Below are positions 42,766-51,168 of a stretch of DNA of 64,000 nucleotides, piece by piece. Source of the DNA: JADZEM01 sp046328125 (lineage in GTDB: Bacteria > Chloroflexota > UBA6077 > JACCZL01); assembly GCA_046328125.1 (NCBI GenBank), contig JAXLXF010000016.1, forward strand, positions 62,001-126,000. The letters run 5' to 3'. The translations under genes and the position numbers were made by a program. The first letter of the stretch is position 1, and each line of letters begins with the position of its first letter. The notes beneath the pieces were generated by a model, which saw nothing but the letters and a program-made list of their open reading frames with translations, did not search any database and was not told the DNA's origin.

Positions 42766-43211
42766 GACTGGCTGCTGACGCCAGTGCTCTCGTCGCCGAA
42801 GCTCTTCGCGAACGTGGCCGAGCGCTGATCACCGAGGACGACCTCGACCTGTATATGACGCCGCCCACCTGGTCCGAGGTCGTTTACGAGATCGGTCGGC
42901 GATGCGATGAGATGGTTCAGAGGGGGCACGCTGCGCCCGAGCGGCGCCAGTGTATCTTTGACGAAGCGATGACTGTGCTGACGAACAGTCTTACCATCGT
43001 GCCGGACGGGGAATACGCCGAGTACGAAGCGGAGGCACGGGATCGCATCCCACGTGACGCACAGGACTGGCCCACGATGGCGCTTGCGGTGAAGATGGGC
43101 GTCGGGATCTGGACGGCGGACAAGGACTTCTTCGGGTGCGGTGTGCCCGTTTGGACGACGCAGCCGTTGTTGACCCATGTAGCAACCGGACGGGCGCGTC
43201 GAGACGCCTAG
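42762..43211 (+). CDS. PIN-domain putative ribonuclease toxin (copy 1)
   Basis: 149 residues, GTG start overlapping the antitoxin stop. PIN acidic residues: Asp6 in LAADASALVAE, Glu in TWSEVVYE, Asp in AQDWPTMALA and WTADKDFFG. VapC-type toxins cut specific RNAs; the target here is unknown. It is longer than minimal VapC because of an insert in the middle. Confidence 0.85.
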   Translation: MRLAADASALVAEALRERGRALITEDDLDLYMTPPTWSEVVYEIGRRCDEMVQRGHAAPERRQCIFDEAMTVLTNSLTIVPDGEYAEYEAEARDRIPRDAQDWPTMALAVKMGVGIWTADKDFFGCGVPVWTTQPLLTHVATGRARRDA

Positions 43212-43298
43212 CCGAGCCTTCAACGGCCTCGATGAGTGGCGTGCCGGAGTCGGTGTTAGAGCGTTCGTTCGGGTGCCAGCGGCCACAAACCGTGGGCG

Positions 43299-43304
43299 TA
43301 TACT
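43299..43304 (+). promoter_or_regulatory. TATACT -10 element before the second antitoxin gene
   Basis: Lies 36 bp before ATG 43341, matching the position of the same hexamer in the first module, so the promoter was duplicated too. The direct repeats of copy 1 are not kept. Confidence 0.45.
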
Positions 43305-43340
43305 CCGGTGAGAAATCAAAGGGGACTGGGGGCAGGAGCC

Positions 43341-43652
43341 ATGAAGCGGGTTCCAGCCGACGAGTTTGCCGAGCACGCCGCCGAGTACCTCAGCGGACCG
43401 GAAGCGATCTCCATCGAGAAGGACGGCGAGATTGTCGGGCAGTATGTACCGACGCCCAACGGGCATTCTGCGAATGGCGCCGAATCTGACGAGAGTCGGC
43501 GCAAGATGAAGGCGACGCTCCGTGCGCACTTCGCGCAACTGCGAGCGGAGCTTCAGGAGATCTACGCGGAAACAGGGCTGACGGAAGACGAGTTTGCAGA
43601 CCTCTTCGACACCAAGAAGCCGTTCCCATACGACCGTGATCCGAGGCCGTGA
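43341..43652 (+). CDS. Putative antitoxin (copy 2)
   Basis: 103 residues from ATG 43341 (CAGGAGCC upstream). Its first 36 residues are almost identical to copy 1 (MKRVPADEFAEHAAEYLSGP), while the toxin-facing half has diverged (FAQLRAELQEIYAETGLTED). It overlaps the following PIN gene by 4 bp. Confidence 0.82.
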   Translation: MKRVPADEFAEHAAEYLSGPEAISIEKDGEIVGQYVPTPNGHSANGAESDESRRKMKATLRAHFAQLRAELQEIYAETGLTEDEFADLFDTKKPFPYDRDPRP

Positions 43653-44098
43653 GGCTCGCGGCTGATGCCAGTGCTCTTGTTGCTGAATCGCTGCGTGCCA
43701 GGGGTGAGGATCTCATCACGCACGACGACCTCGATCTCTATATCGCCAGGCCGACGTGGTCCGAGGTGGTTCACGAAGTCGAGCGGCGTATCGACGCGTG
43801 GATACGAAACGGACGCGTGACGTCGGATCGTCGTGCGCACACCCTGCGTCGGACACTCTCGATGCTCGCGCAGAGCGTGACCCTCGTGCCGGACGAGGAA
43901 TACGCCGAGTACGAAGCGGAGGCACGGGACCGCATCCCACGCGACGCACAGGACTGGCCCACGGTGGCGCTTGCGCTCAGGATGGGCGTCGGGATCTGGA
44001 CAGCTGACAAGGACTTCTTCGGGTGCGGCGTGCCCATCTGGATCACTGAAACCCTGCTGACGCACGTCGCCGCCGGCAGAGCGCACGGCGATATCTGA
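43649..44098 (+). CDS. PIN-domain putative ribonuclease toxin (copy 2)
   Basis: 149 residues, GTG start. It has the same acidic set as copy 1 (LAADASALVAE, TWSEVVHEVE, AQDWPTVALALRMG, WTADKDFFG). The start and the last 60 residues are nearly the same as copy 1, while about 30-80 differ strongly. The stop TGA is the first three bases of a perfect palindrome. Confidence 0.85.
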   Translation: MRLAADASALVAESLRARGEDLITHDDLDLYIARPTWSEVVHEVERRIDAWIRNGRVTSDRRAHTLRRTLSMLAQSVTLVPDEEYAEYEAEARDRIPRDAQDWPTVALALRMGVGIWTADKDFFGCGVPIWITETLLTHVAAGRAHGDI

Positions 44099-44115
44099 AC
44101 GGTCCGGACCGTTCA
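44096..44115. repeat. Perfect 20-bp palindrome at the end of the second PIN gene
   Basis: TGAACGGTCCGGACCGTTCA reads the same on both strands without a loop. It starts with the PIN stop codon and lies between converging genes. A dimeric protein binding site or a compact terminator are both possible. Confidence 0.6.
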
Positions 44116-44159
44116 GGTGTCGCTGCCATATCTGCCGAGATTGGGACGCCCCGTAATTG

Positions 44160-45359
44160 TCAGGCCGGGGTAAAGGTGTGCTTCTGGTACTCGTGCTGAT
44201 TCGGGGGGCCGACCGCGGTCCAGAGCTCCCGTCTGACGGGCACGGCGACCAGTGAGGCGAACGTCATGACGTCCCGCGTGGGGCTGTCGGCTGGCTCGCG
44301 GCAGAGGGCGTCCGGGTAGCAGGCGCGGTCCTGGAGCAGCTGCTGCGCAGTCGGTACGTCCAGGGTGCCGCGCAGCCCTTCGGCCAGCTCGCGGATCCGG
44401 TTCATGCGGGTGGACGAGTTGTGGATGTAGTCGCCCGTCCGCTCCTCCTCCAGCAGCGATGGCGCGACGTAGTGGTTGGCGTGGGCCAGGATGCCGTCCT
44501 CGGGGTCGAGGCGGGCGTCGCGGGTGGGGGTCGTCTCCAGGTCGGCGGCAGTGCCGTGGGCGTCCAGCATCAGCAGGTTGCGCGACGATGCGCGCGGGAT
44601 GGCGCGGATCGCGGCGATGGCGTCGTCCACCGAGGCGTGGGTGAGCGCGACCCGTGAGAGGAGGTAGCGCGGGAAGCCGACCCGCCAGCCGTCGCAGGTC
44701 AGGTAGTTGGCGACGACAGCGAGCCCGGCGTCGTTCAGGCCGATGTAGGAGACCTGGCCGGCCGGGGTGAGCATCAGCACGGCGGGAGCGTCGTCCGGGA
44801 CGATCTCCAGCACCACGCTGACCTCGCGGTAGAAGGCCGGCAGGTCCGAGTTGTGGGCGATCAGCGCATCGCCCCCTCCTCCGTCGGGGTAAGCCTGGCC
44901 GGTTGCTTCCGGGAGGACGGCGACGCTGGTGCACTCGTCGCCGGCATCGTCGTCCGCGGTGAGGCGGGGTTGCGCGTGGCCGTTCGTGGAGCCGGTGGCG
45001 CCGCCGAGGGGCGCGGCCGGGGCGGTGGGAGGGGAGGCGGCCTCGGCCCGCAACTGCAGCAGGTACGCTTCGTCCAGTTTCAGGCCGGCCCCTTCGGCCA
45101 CGCCCACGACCTCCTCGTCCAGATACGGGGCAAACTGTTGGACGTACGGCCGGTACTGCATCGCGGCAGCCAGGGCATCGGCGCGGGAGAGGCTGCTGTG
45201 GGCCTCCAGGCGGCCGAGGGCACGCTCCAGGTGGAGGCGGATCAGGTCTGACGTGGCCTCGCCGAACTGGCGGCCGATCTGACGGTGACTACCGGCAAGA
45301 CGGAAGCGGGGGAAGACGGCGGCGGATCGGGTGGCGGGCGCGGACGGCGTGCTGCTCAT
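44160..45359 (-). CDS. C45-type peptidase / acyl-CoA:6-APA acyltransferase-like protein
   Basis: 399 residues from ATG 45359. The frame is open further upstream, but family-like sequence starts only here (FPRFRLAGSHRQIGRQFGEA). The key residue is C143 in GDECTSVAVLP, the N-terminal nucleophile that is exposed by self-cleavage between the residue before it and Cys. Further motifs: ALIAHNSDLPAFYREV, YIGLNDAGLAVVANYL, and ANHYVAPSLLEEE. This is the isopenicillin-N acyltransferase family, with amidohydrolase or acyl-transfer activity on small N-acyl compounds. An Ala/Pro-rich insert (about 108-140) precedes the nucleophile. No strong ribosome binding site. Confidence 0.87.
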   Translation of the reverse strand: MSSTPSAPATRSAAVFPRFRLAGSHRQIGRQFGEATSDLIRLHLERALGRLEAHSSLSRADALAAAMQYRPYVQQFAPYLDEEVVGVAEGAGLKLDEAYLLQLRAEAASPPTAPAAPLGGATGSTNGHAQPRLTADDDAGDECTSVAVLPEATGQAYPDGGGGDALIAHNSDLPAFYREVSVVLEIVPDDAPAVLMLTPAGQVSYIGLNDAGLAVVANYLTCDGWRVGFPRYLLSRVALTHASVDDAIAAIRAIPRASSRNLLMLDAHGTAADLETTPTRDARLDPEDGILAHANHYVAPSLLEEERTGDYIHNSSTRMNRIRELAEGLRGTLDVPTAQQLLQDRACYPDALCREPADSPTRDVMTFASLVAVPVRRELWTAVGPPNQHEYQKHTFTPA

Positions 45360-45849
45360 GCTCGATAGGATAGGCGAGCCACAGGCCGAAATCCACGTCT
45401 CCTGCCGTGCGGGGTGCCCGTCAGACCTCTGCACCCGTCGGGCGTCCACGGACCCGGCTGGCAAGCGCCGCGTTCCGCAAGCTCGTGCAGGGCACCCTGC
45501 CGTGCGACTCCCGCTCACGAGATCCTCACGATCTTTTGATTGACAGACGCGCGGATCGCCCGCATACTGGGGAGCGATCGGTCGGACGTACCGCATTTCA
45601 CGCTCCGCTACCTCAACGGCGAGGTGGTCTGGACATGGAATCGTCCTCTCGAGACCGCGTACTCCGTGCAGTCGCCGGCTTGCGCCGCGGCGATGGCCTT
45701 CCCGTTGGCCGTCAGGCGCCCCGTGTCGCCATGCGCCCGCGCAGCCCCCCGCGCGGTGGAGAGCCGGCGCCACGCGAGCCGGCCCATCGTCTGTTGGTCC
45801 GAAGACACGGAGAGCCGCGTCACGCCGAGGTGGCGCAGGAAGGCTTCGC
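45360..45849. other. Intergenic region between divergent genes
   Basis: 490 bp without a supported gene; open frames here lack any family pattern. It contains the strong promoter at 45540-45568 and a leader of about 275 nt before the binding-protein gene. I recognise no riboswitch in the leader. Confidence 0.55.
45540..45568 (+). promoter_or_regulatory. Sigma-70-type promoter with long leader
   Basis: Perfect TTGACA (45540-45545), 17-bp spacer, CATACT (45563-45568). The next gene on this strand begins at 45850. Confidence 0.7.
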
Positions 45850-47655
45850 ATGCGATCGACGGTCGAGCGAGCCCCGAGTCTTTCGCGCACACGGCGCATC
45901 TCGCGCCGCCAGTTCATGATCCTGAGCGGCAGCACCAGCACCCTGGTGCTCCTGGCCGCCTGTCAGCGCGCGGCGGCCCCGCCAGCCGCGCCGGTCAACA
46001 CCCAGGAGCCGGTCGTCGCTCGCACCCGCGAGGCGATTGCGACCTCCGCACCGGCCACCGGCGTCGCCCAGCCAGCAGCTGCCGGGCAGGCCACACCGGC
46101 CGCGGCCGCTGCTCCAGCCGCCACGACAGCCCCGGCGGCAGTGCAGGCCGCGCCAACGGCGGCGCCGGCCGTCGCGAAGCCAGGGCCAAAGGGCAAGCTC
46201 ACCGAAGCGTGGAACACCTCGCTCTCGCCGGCCTGGTGGGATCCGCAGGAGAACCCGCCCCAGATCACGCCGTACAACTTCCAGCTCGCCATGCACGACG
46301 CGCTGGTGAAGCATATGCCCGGCAAGACGTTTGCGCCGAGCCTGGCCGAGTCGTACGAGATCGCGCCGGACTTCAAGTCCGCCACCTTCAAGCTGCGCCC
46401 GAACATCCAGTTCCACGATGGCTCGCCGGTCACCACGGATGACGTGGTGTTCACGTACGAGAAGTACCGGGGGGCTAACGCCAAGATCCTGCACGACAAG
46501 GTCGAGAAGATCGACGTGCCGGACAGCCGGACGATCAGGTTCCTGTTCAAAGAGCCATTCGTCGACTTTCTGATGATCTACGGCAGTCCGTCGAGCGGGG
46601 CAGGCTGGATCGTGCCGAAGGCGTACTACGAGAAGGTCGGGCCGAACGGCTTCAAGCAGAAGCCGATCGGGGCCGGGCCGTACCGGTTCGTCAGGCAGCA
46701 GGCCGGCAACGAGCTGGAGCTGGAAGCGTTCGACGCATACTGGCGCAAGACGCCCAGCATCAAGACGCTCGTGTTCAAGGGCATCCCCGAGACGGCGACG
46801 CGGTTCGCGGTGCTCAAGACCGGCGAGGTTGACGCTGCCTACGCGATCCAGGGCGACCTGTTCCAGACGATGAAGCAGGACCCGAACCTGAGAGTCATGG
46901 CCGTCCAGGGCAACCCGACCTGGCTGGAGCTGATGGCGCTCGACAGGCCGGACCACCCGCTCAAGGACATTCGGGTCCGGCAGGCGATCAGCCTGGCGCT
47001 TGACCGTAAGGCGGTGAACGACGCTGAGCTGGGCGGGATGTCCTCGATCGGCGGCAACTGGATTCCGCCAGACTGGCCGCTCGGGCTGGACAAGCCGGTC
47101 CCGCCGACCGATCTCGCCCAGGCGAAGAAGCTGCTCGCCGATGCCGGCGTGGCGGGCGGCTTCGAGATCTCGGCGCTGACGCCACTGCCGCCGTACTTCT
47201 CGTGGGGCGAGCGGCTGGTCTCGCAACTGCGCGCCGTCAACGTCAAGACGACCCTGAACACGATGGAGCGGGCCGCCTTCTACGACCAGATGAGCTCCGG
47301 CCCGAACCGGCTGAAAGGCCTGGTCTTGATGTTCTCCGGCGCGCCCGGCGATGCCGCCTCCCGCATCCGCGAGAGCGCGGTCACCGGCGGGACCTTCTCC
47401 GGCATGTCCGTGCCGGAGATCGACGCCTGGATGAAGCAGTACGACAGCTCGGTGGACCTCCAGGAGCGCAAGCGGCTGGTGGAGCAGGTCCAGAACTTCA
47501 TCCTGGAGCAGTACATGATCGTGCCGGTCTGCCGGAACGTGGCCATCTGGGGCCTGAACCAGCGGCTCGGGAACAAGCCGCTGGAGGAGGTGGTGGGGGC
47601 GGTGCCGCAGTACAACTACCTCGGGCTGTACGAGGATCTGGTGCTCAAGGAGTAG
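45850..47655 (+). CDS. Family-5 extracellular solute-binding lipoprotein, orphan
   Basis: 601 residues. ISRRQFMILSGSTSTLVLLA-AC is a twin-arginine-type lipoprotein signal with the lipid Cys at residue 38, followed by an Ala/Pro/Thr linker to about 115. The mature part is OppA/DppA-like: FAPSLAESYEIAPDFKSATF, KLRPNIQFHDGSPVTTDDVV, IGAGPYRFV and HPLKDIRVRQAISLALDRKA. It binds peptides or other small solutes at the cell surface. No permease or ATPase gene lies next to it, so it must work with a transporter encoded elsewhere, or with the ATPase-less permeases at 33-35 kb (inference). Confidence 0.92.
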   Translation: MRSTVERAPSLSRTRRISRRQFMILSGSTSTLVLLAACQRAAAPPAAPVNTQEPVVARTREAIATSAPATGVAQPAAAGQATPAAAAAPAATTAPAAVQAAPTAAPAVAKPGPKGKLTEAWNTSLSPAWWDPQENPPQITPYNFQLAMHDALVKHMPGKTFAPSLAESYEIAPDFKSATFKLRPNIQFHDGSPVTTDDVVFTYEKYRGANAKILHDKVEKIDVPDSRTIRFLFKEPFVDFLMIYGSPSSGAGWIVPKAYYEKVGPNGFKQKPIGAGPYRFVRQQAGNELELEAFDAYWRKTPSIKTLVFKGIPETATRFAVLKTGEVDAAYAIQGDLFQTMKQDPNLRVMAVQGNPTWLELMALDRPDHPLKDIRVRQAISLALDRKAVNDAELGGMSSIGGNWIPPDWPLGLDKPVPPTDLAQAKKLLADAGVAGGFEISALTPLPPYFSWGERLVSQLRAVNVKTTLNTMERAAFYDQMSSGPNRLKGLVLMFSGAPGDAASRIRESAVTGGTFSGMSVPEIDAWMKQYDSSVDLQERKRLVEQVQNFILEQYMIVPVCRNVAIWGLNQRLGNKPLEEVVGAVPQYNYLGLYEDLVLKE

Positions 47656-47666
47656 CCCGCTTCGCT

Positions 47667-47690
47667 GGGCGCGATGAATCGCGCCCCTAC
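47667..47690. repeat. Single arm of the GGGCGCGATGAATCGCGCCC repeat
   Basis: GGGCGCGATGAATCGCGCCC plus CTAC, just after the binding-protein stop. As a 20-bp near-palindrome it could form a hairpin between two converging genes. Confidence 0.65.
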
Positions 47691-47703
47691 CAGGCTCTAC
47701 CTG

Positions 47704-48159
47704 CTACGCCTCAGAGCAGCGGGCGGCCAGCCGCTCCGCGAACTCGGCTGACATCCGCTTCACCACCAGGCTGGCGCCGCCTTCGATCAGCGACGCCAGC
47801 CGCCCAGACACGTCGACGCTGCCGTCGATGGCGACGCTGGTGCCGGTCTGGCCCGGCCCCGGCGTCACCCCGAACGTGGCGGTGGACTTCATGCGCGTCC
47901 CGCCGATCCCGTCACGGCCCTGCGCCGAGATCTGGCCGGTCCGCGCCGCCTCGTCCAGCTCCAGATTCGCCTTCACCTTGAAGGCGACACGCGTCGGCCC
48001 GAACTTGACGCCGACGTTGGCATCGAGCGAGCCGTCCGGCTCCTGCCCGGTGATGCTGGCGCCCGGCACGCACCCGACCACCGCGTACGGGTCTGAGAGG
48101 ATCGCCCAGACCTTGTCGGGGGCGGCCTGTACGTCGAACCGCTCGCGAATCTCGATCAT
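47704..48159 (-). CDS. CoxG-like SRPBCC-domain protein
   Basis: 151 residues. MIEIRERFDVQAAPDKVWAI, SDPYAVVGCVPGAS and the C-terminal KRMSAEFAERLAAR are typical of the carbon monoxide dehydrogenase subunit G (CoxG) group of the START/SRPBCC fold. It lacks the C-terminal membrane anchor of classical CoxG, and no CO dehydrogenase genes are nearby. The fold makes a hydrophobic cavity; the ligand is unknown. It follows the ThDP enzyme on the same strand after 71 bp. Confidence 0.85.
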   Translation of the reverse strand: MIEIRERFDVQAAPDKVWAILSDPYAVVGCVPGASITGQEPDGSLDANVGVKFGPTRVAFKVKANLELDEAARTGQISAQGRDGIGGTRMKSTATFGVTPGPGQTGTSVAIDGSVDVSGRLASLIEGGASLVVKRMSAEFAERLAARCSEA

Positions 48160-48191
48160 CGCCTCAGCCGCCCTCCATCAGACGGTATCCT

Positions 48192-48230
48192 CGCCACTCG
48201 CCACTCGCCACTCACTACTCGCCACTCGCG
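48192..48230. repeat. Short tandem repeat of CGCCACT units
   Basis: Four to five copies of CGCCACT (one changed to CACTACT) between the ThDP enzyme stop and the CoxG-like start. Confidence 0.6.
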
Positions 48231-49889
48231 TCACACGTCCTGCCCGAACCAGAGCCGGCTGTACGGCACGCTGATGACGCTCCGCGAGACCCGGATGTCC
48301 ATCACCATCGGGCCGTCGCCGGCCAGGAACTCGTCCAGGCCGGCCTTCACCTCGTCGAGAGTGCGGGCCTGCACGCCGCGGCAGCCGAACGCTCGTGCCA
48401 CCGCGCCGAGGTCAGGCGTGGTGATCGCGGAAGCTCGCGCGTCCATCTTCTTCGAGACGAACTTCTGGTACTCCGCGCCGAGCGCCTCGTCGTTGAAGAC
48501 GGCCACCAGCAGCTTGATCCCGAGCCGGGCGGCGGTGTCCAGCTCCGAGGCGTGCATCAGCATGCTGGCGTCGCCGTCCATCACGGCGACGGGCTTGCCG
48601 TTGGCCGCGACCGCCGCCCCGATGGCCGTCGGGAGCGCCTGCCCGATGCAGCCGAACGTGTTGATCGCCCAGTTCAGCTGGCGTGGCTTGTTCATGAAGA
48701 TGTTGGTGATGCCCGAGCAGTGGCCGGTGCCGTGGATCAGGCCGACCTCGGCCGGGAGGCCGTCGTCCAGGATGCTGGCGGCCCGCCTCGGATCGACGGT
48801 GCCCGCGTCGAGCGCGAACTCGCGCGGGTCCGGGTCGTACTCGGAGAGCATGCCCCGCACTTCGGCGATGCGGTAGCCGGTGCTGGTGTGATGCTGGGAC
48901 GCCAGCTGCTGGTCGATCAGCTCGACGGTCAGCTTCGCGTCGCCCTGGACGTAGTGCTCGGCGCGCTTGCCGTTGCCCATCACGATGGACGGTCGCAGGT
49001 CGATCTGGACGTACTTCGCGTTCGGGAAGATGTAGCCGTGCTCGGTGGTGTAATGGTTCAGGCTGGCGCCGACGCCGATCACCACGTCTGCGTCCGCGAA
49101 CAGGTCGATGGCGGTCTTGGTGGCGTACAGGCCCGAGATCCCGACGTGGTACTCGGATTCGCCGAGGTACCCCTTCATCGGCAGGGAGGTTGCCAGCAAC
49201 GCCCCGATCCGGTCGGCCAGCTTCTTGATGGCGTCGCCGGCGTCCGCTTTGGCCGCCCCCAGCCCCATCACGATGACCGGCTTCTTCGCCTCGGCGATGA
49301 CCTTCACGGCGTCCTGGAGGCGGTTCGGGTCCGGCTGGACGCGCTGGAGGCCGGGCAGCAGGGTGGTGCTCGGCTCGTACTCGTCGCCCTCGCCGTCGTA
49401 GGTCTGCTGCTGGACGTCCATCGGCGCGTTCAGCACGATGGGACGGGACTCGGTGCGGGCGAGGTAGAACGCCTGCCGCACGGCCTCGTCGGTGCCGGCG
49501 GCGGTCCAGAGCGGGACGAAGCCGGCGCCAGTGGCCTCCACGAACTTCTGCTGGTCCAGCTGCTGGACGGAGTCGTGCTCGTTGAGGGCGGTGTCGCCGG
49601 CGAACACGACCATCGGCACTTTGGCGCGCACCGCGACGGTCAGCGAGGTGCCGAGCTGGGTCAGCCCCGGCCCCTGGGTGACGGTGCAGATGCCGGGCTG
49701 GCCGGCCGCTCGCCCCCAGCCCTCGGCCATGGTCAGGGAGCTGCCCTCGTGCCTGGTCTCGTAGATGGTGACGTCGGGGTGCTGGTCGAGGGTGTGCCAC
49801 CAGTACATGTTGCCGTTGCCCATCAGGCCGAAGACGGTGGTCACGCCCTCTTTGACAAAGTTGTTCGCCAGTGCCTCGTACACCTTCAT
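48231..49889 (-). CDS. Thiamine diphosphate-dependent acetolactate synthase-like enzyme
   Basis: 552 residues, ATG 49889 behind AAGGAG. Three-domain ThDP fold: N-terminal part with catalytic Glu in YETRHEGSSLTMAEGWGRAA, a middle domain (KPVIVMGLGAAKADAGDAIK), and a ThDP-binding C-terminal part GDASMLMHASELD with NDEALG about 30 residues later. Similar enzymes are acetolactate synthases, benzoylformate decarboxylase and sulfoacetaldehyde or oxalyl-CoA enzymes. No small regulatory subunit (IlvH) is encoded next to it, so a catabolic 2-keto-acid role is more likely than valine biosynthesis (inference). Confidence 0.9.
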   Translation of the reverse strand: MKVYEALANNFVKEGVTTVFGLMGNGNMYWWHTLDQHPDVTIYETRHEGSSLTMAEGWGRAAGQPGICTVTQGPGLTQLGTSLTVAVRAKVPMVVFAGDTALNEHDSVQQLDQQKFVEATGAGFVPLWTAAGTDEAVRQAFYLARTESRPIVLNAPMDVQQQTYDGEGDEYEPSTTLLPGLQRVQPDPNRLQDAVKVIAEAKKPVIVMGLGAAKADAGDAIKKLADRIGALLATSLPMKGYLGESEYHVGISGLYATKTAIDLFADADVVIGVGASLNHYTTEHGYIFPNAKYVQIDLRPSIVMGNGKRAEHYVQGDAKLTVELIDQQLASQHHTSTGYRIAEVRGMLSEYDPDPREFALDAGTVDPRRAASILDDGLPAEVGLIHGTGHCSGITNIFMNKPRQLNWAINTFGCIGQALPTAIGAAVAANGKPVAVMDGDASMLMHASELDTAARLGIKLLVAVFNDEALGAEYQKFVSKKMDARASAITTPDLGAVARAFGCRGVQARTLDEVKAGLDEFLAGDGPMVMDIRVSRSVISVPYSRLWFGQDV

Positions 49890-50055
49890 CGTCGCCGGAC
49901 TCCTTCGTCGGTTCAGCGGCTCGTCGGGGTCACACGGAACGTCGGCGCGAGCCGGGCTGGCCTGCTCTCCCCGCCGGCCGGGCTCACGTCACGGGCATCA
50001 TAGCCGGTGGCACCGAGTTGCCGTCCCGGACAGTCTCCTGGCGACCAGATGAGGT

Positions 50056-50165
50056 CCGTGGGTTGAAACCCACGTCTACCATTGGACCGTCGCTACGCGA
50101 CGAACGAGCTAGCTCCGGCGTGGCGTAGCCACGCACCACTGGTAGACGTGGACTTCAGTCCACGG
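50056..50165. repeat. Composite palindromic repeat with 26-bp inverted ends
   Basis: Ends CCGTGGGTTGAAACCCACGT (50056 on) and ACGTGGACTTCAGTCCACGG (to 50165) are imperfect inverted copies. The centre contains CGTCGCTACGCGACG and GTGGCGTAGCCAC hairpins. Same architecture as 37990-38100 with different bases. It overlaps the 3' part of the small CDS at 50109-50267. Confidence 0.8.
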
Positions 50166-50267
50166 CATCGGCGCGACGCTGTCGAGCCATCCCTCCAGCT
50201 CATGTGCTGTGGAGCGTCCGGCGACGAACGCCTGAATCGCTGTACGGACCTCGTCAGCAAGACGCAT
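50109..50267 (-). CDS. Small protein truncated by a palindromic repeat
   Basis: A 52-residue frame on the minus strand starts with ATG 50267 directly behind TGGAGGAGCCTTG, an excellent ribosome binding site. The first 30 residues (MRLADEVRTAIQAFVAGRST, then AHELEGWLDSV) resemble the start of small hypothetical proteins with an EEVR-x6-F-x-x-G-x-I-S-x-x-E-L-x-x-W-L pattern, in my recollection common in Chloroflexota. From codon about 33 on, the frame runs into the repeat at 50056-50165 and ends inside it. The original C-terminus is lost. Confidence 0.55.
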   Translation of the reverse strand: MRLADEVRTAIQAFVAGRSTAHELEGWLDSVAPMPWTEVHVYQWCVATPRRS

Positions 50268-50496
50268 CAAGGCTCCTCCAGTTCGCCGACCGTCGTCACG
50301 AGAGATTGTCGCACGTCAGTGGATCACCGGGTCGCTAACAGAGTCTTTGAACACTGTTTACAGGAAGTCAATACCTTCCGTCTGCTTGCGAGCTACGGTT
50401 GAAGGTAACAACCGTGCGAGCGGGCGCAGCGACGGGGGCGGGGTGTTCCAGGCATCCGGCACGTCGAGCGGCGCGCCCGGACTGGAGGACACGATT

Positions 50497-51168
50497 ATGC
50501 GCACGCCGCGCGCTCTCGGGTCGCGGTGGCTCGCGACAGGAGGAGCTGGCGCACTGGTCGGCGGGCTGCTCGTCGGCGCCGTCTGGTGCGCCAGTACGCA
50601 GACGACGACCGCCCACGCGCTGACCGGCGGCCCGCTGAGCGGCCTGGTCGGGAAGGTCGCAGCCCAGGAGGCCGCCACGCCGACGCCAACCACGCCGACG
50701 CCGACCACGGCGCCGGGAGCGACGGTCCCCGGAGCGGCGACGCCACCAAAGAATACCCGTCGTCCAACTGGCGAGGTCGTTCAGATCGCGACCGACCCGG
50801 CCAGCTTCACGATTCAGACCCCGACCGGCGAGCAGACGACGTATCAGGTGCTCGACACGACCGTCTTCATGGCCGGCCACGACCGTCCGTACCACTTCGA
50901 CCTCCTGAAGCAAGGGGATCAGGTGATCGTGCGGGGTGGTGGGAGAGGCGAGCCGATCGCACGGATCGTGATCGTGCGGCCGGCCGGCGAGAAGCCGAAG
51001 CGGCAGCCAGGGCAGCCCGGCCAGCCGACCTCCGGGCCGCGGACCTCGCAGTCGGCGTCTGGGCAGCAGATCGGGCAGCCGGCGGCAGGCCAGCAGGCGA
51101 AGCAGACGGCTGCAGCGGCAAGGCCGCGCGCCACCAGGCAGAAAGGAGCCGGCAATGGCGCTGGATAA
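50497..51168 (+). CDS. Secreted/anchored DUF5666-like protein
   Basis: 223 residues from ATG 50497 (GGAGGACACG upstream). One N-terminal hydrophobic helix (about 14-33), a Thr/Pro linker, and then a small beta domain: PTGEVVQIATDPASFTIQTP, DTTVFMAGHDRPYHFDLLKQ, GDQVIVRG. It has the layout of DUF5666-type OB-like domains. The tail is Gln/Pro/Ala-rich. It overlaps the DUF1800 gene by 14 bp, so it starts a three-gene operon. Function unknown. Confidence 0.75.
   Translation: MRTPRALGSRWLATGGAGALVGGLLVGAVWCASTQTTTAHALTGGPLSGLVGKVAAQEAATPTPTTPTPTTAPGATVPGAATPPKNTRRPTGEVVQIATDPASFTIQTPTGEQTTYQVLDTTVFMAGHDRPYHFDLLKQGDQVIVRGGGRGEPIARIVIVRPAGEKPKRQPGQPGQPTSGPRTSQSASGQQIGQPAAGQQAKQTAAAARPRATRQKGAGNGAG

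Noticed and set aside
45360..45941. N-terminal extension of the C45-type gene by about 190 codons
   Set aside because: The extension is Arg-rich and unlike the family, and it crosses the promoter of the divergent gene. The family start fits ATG 45359.
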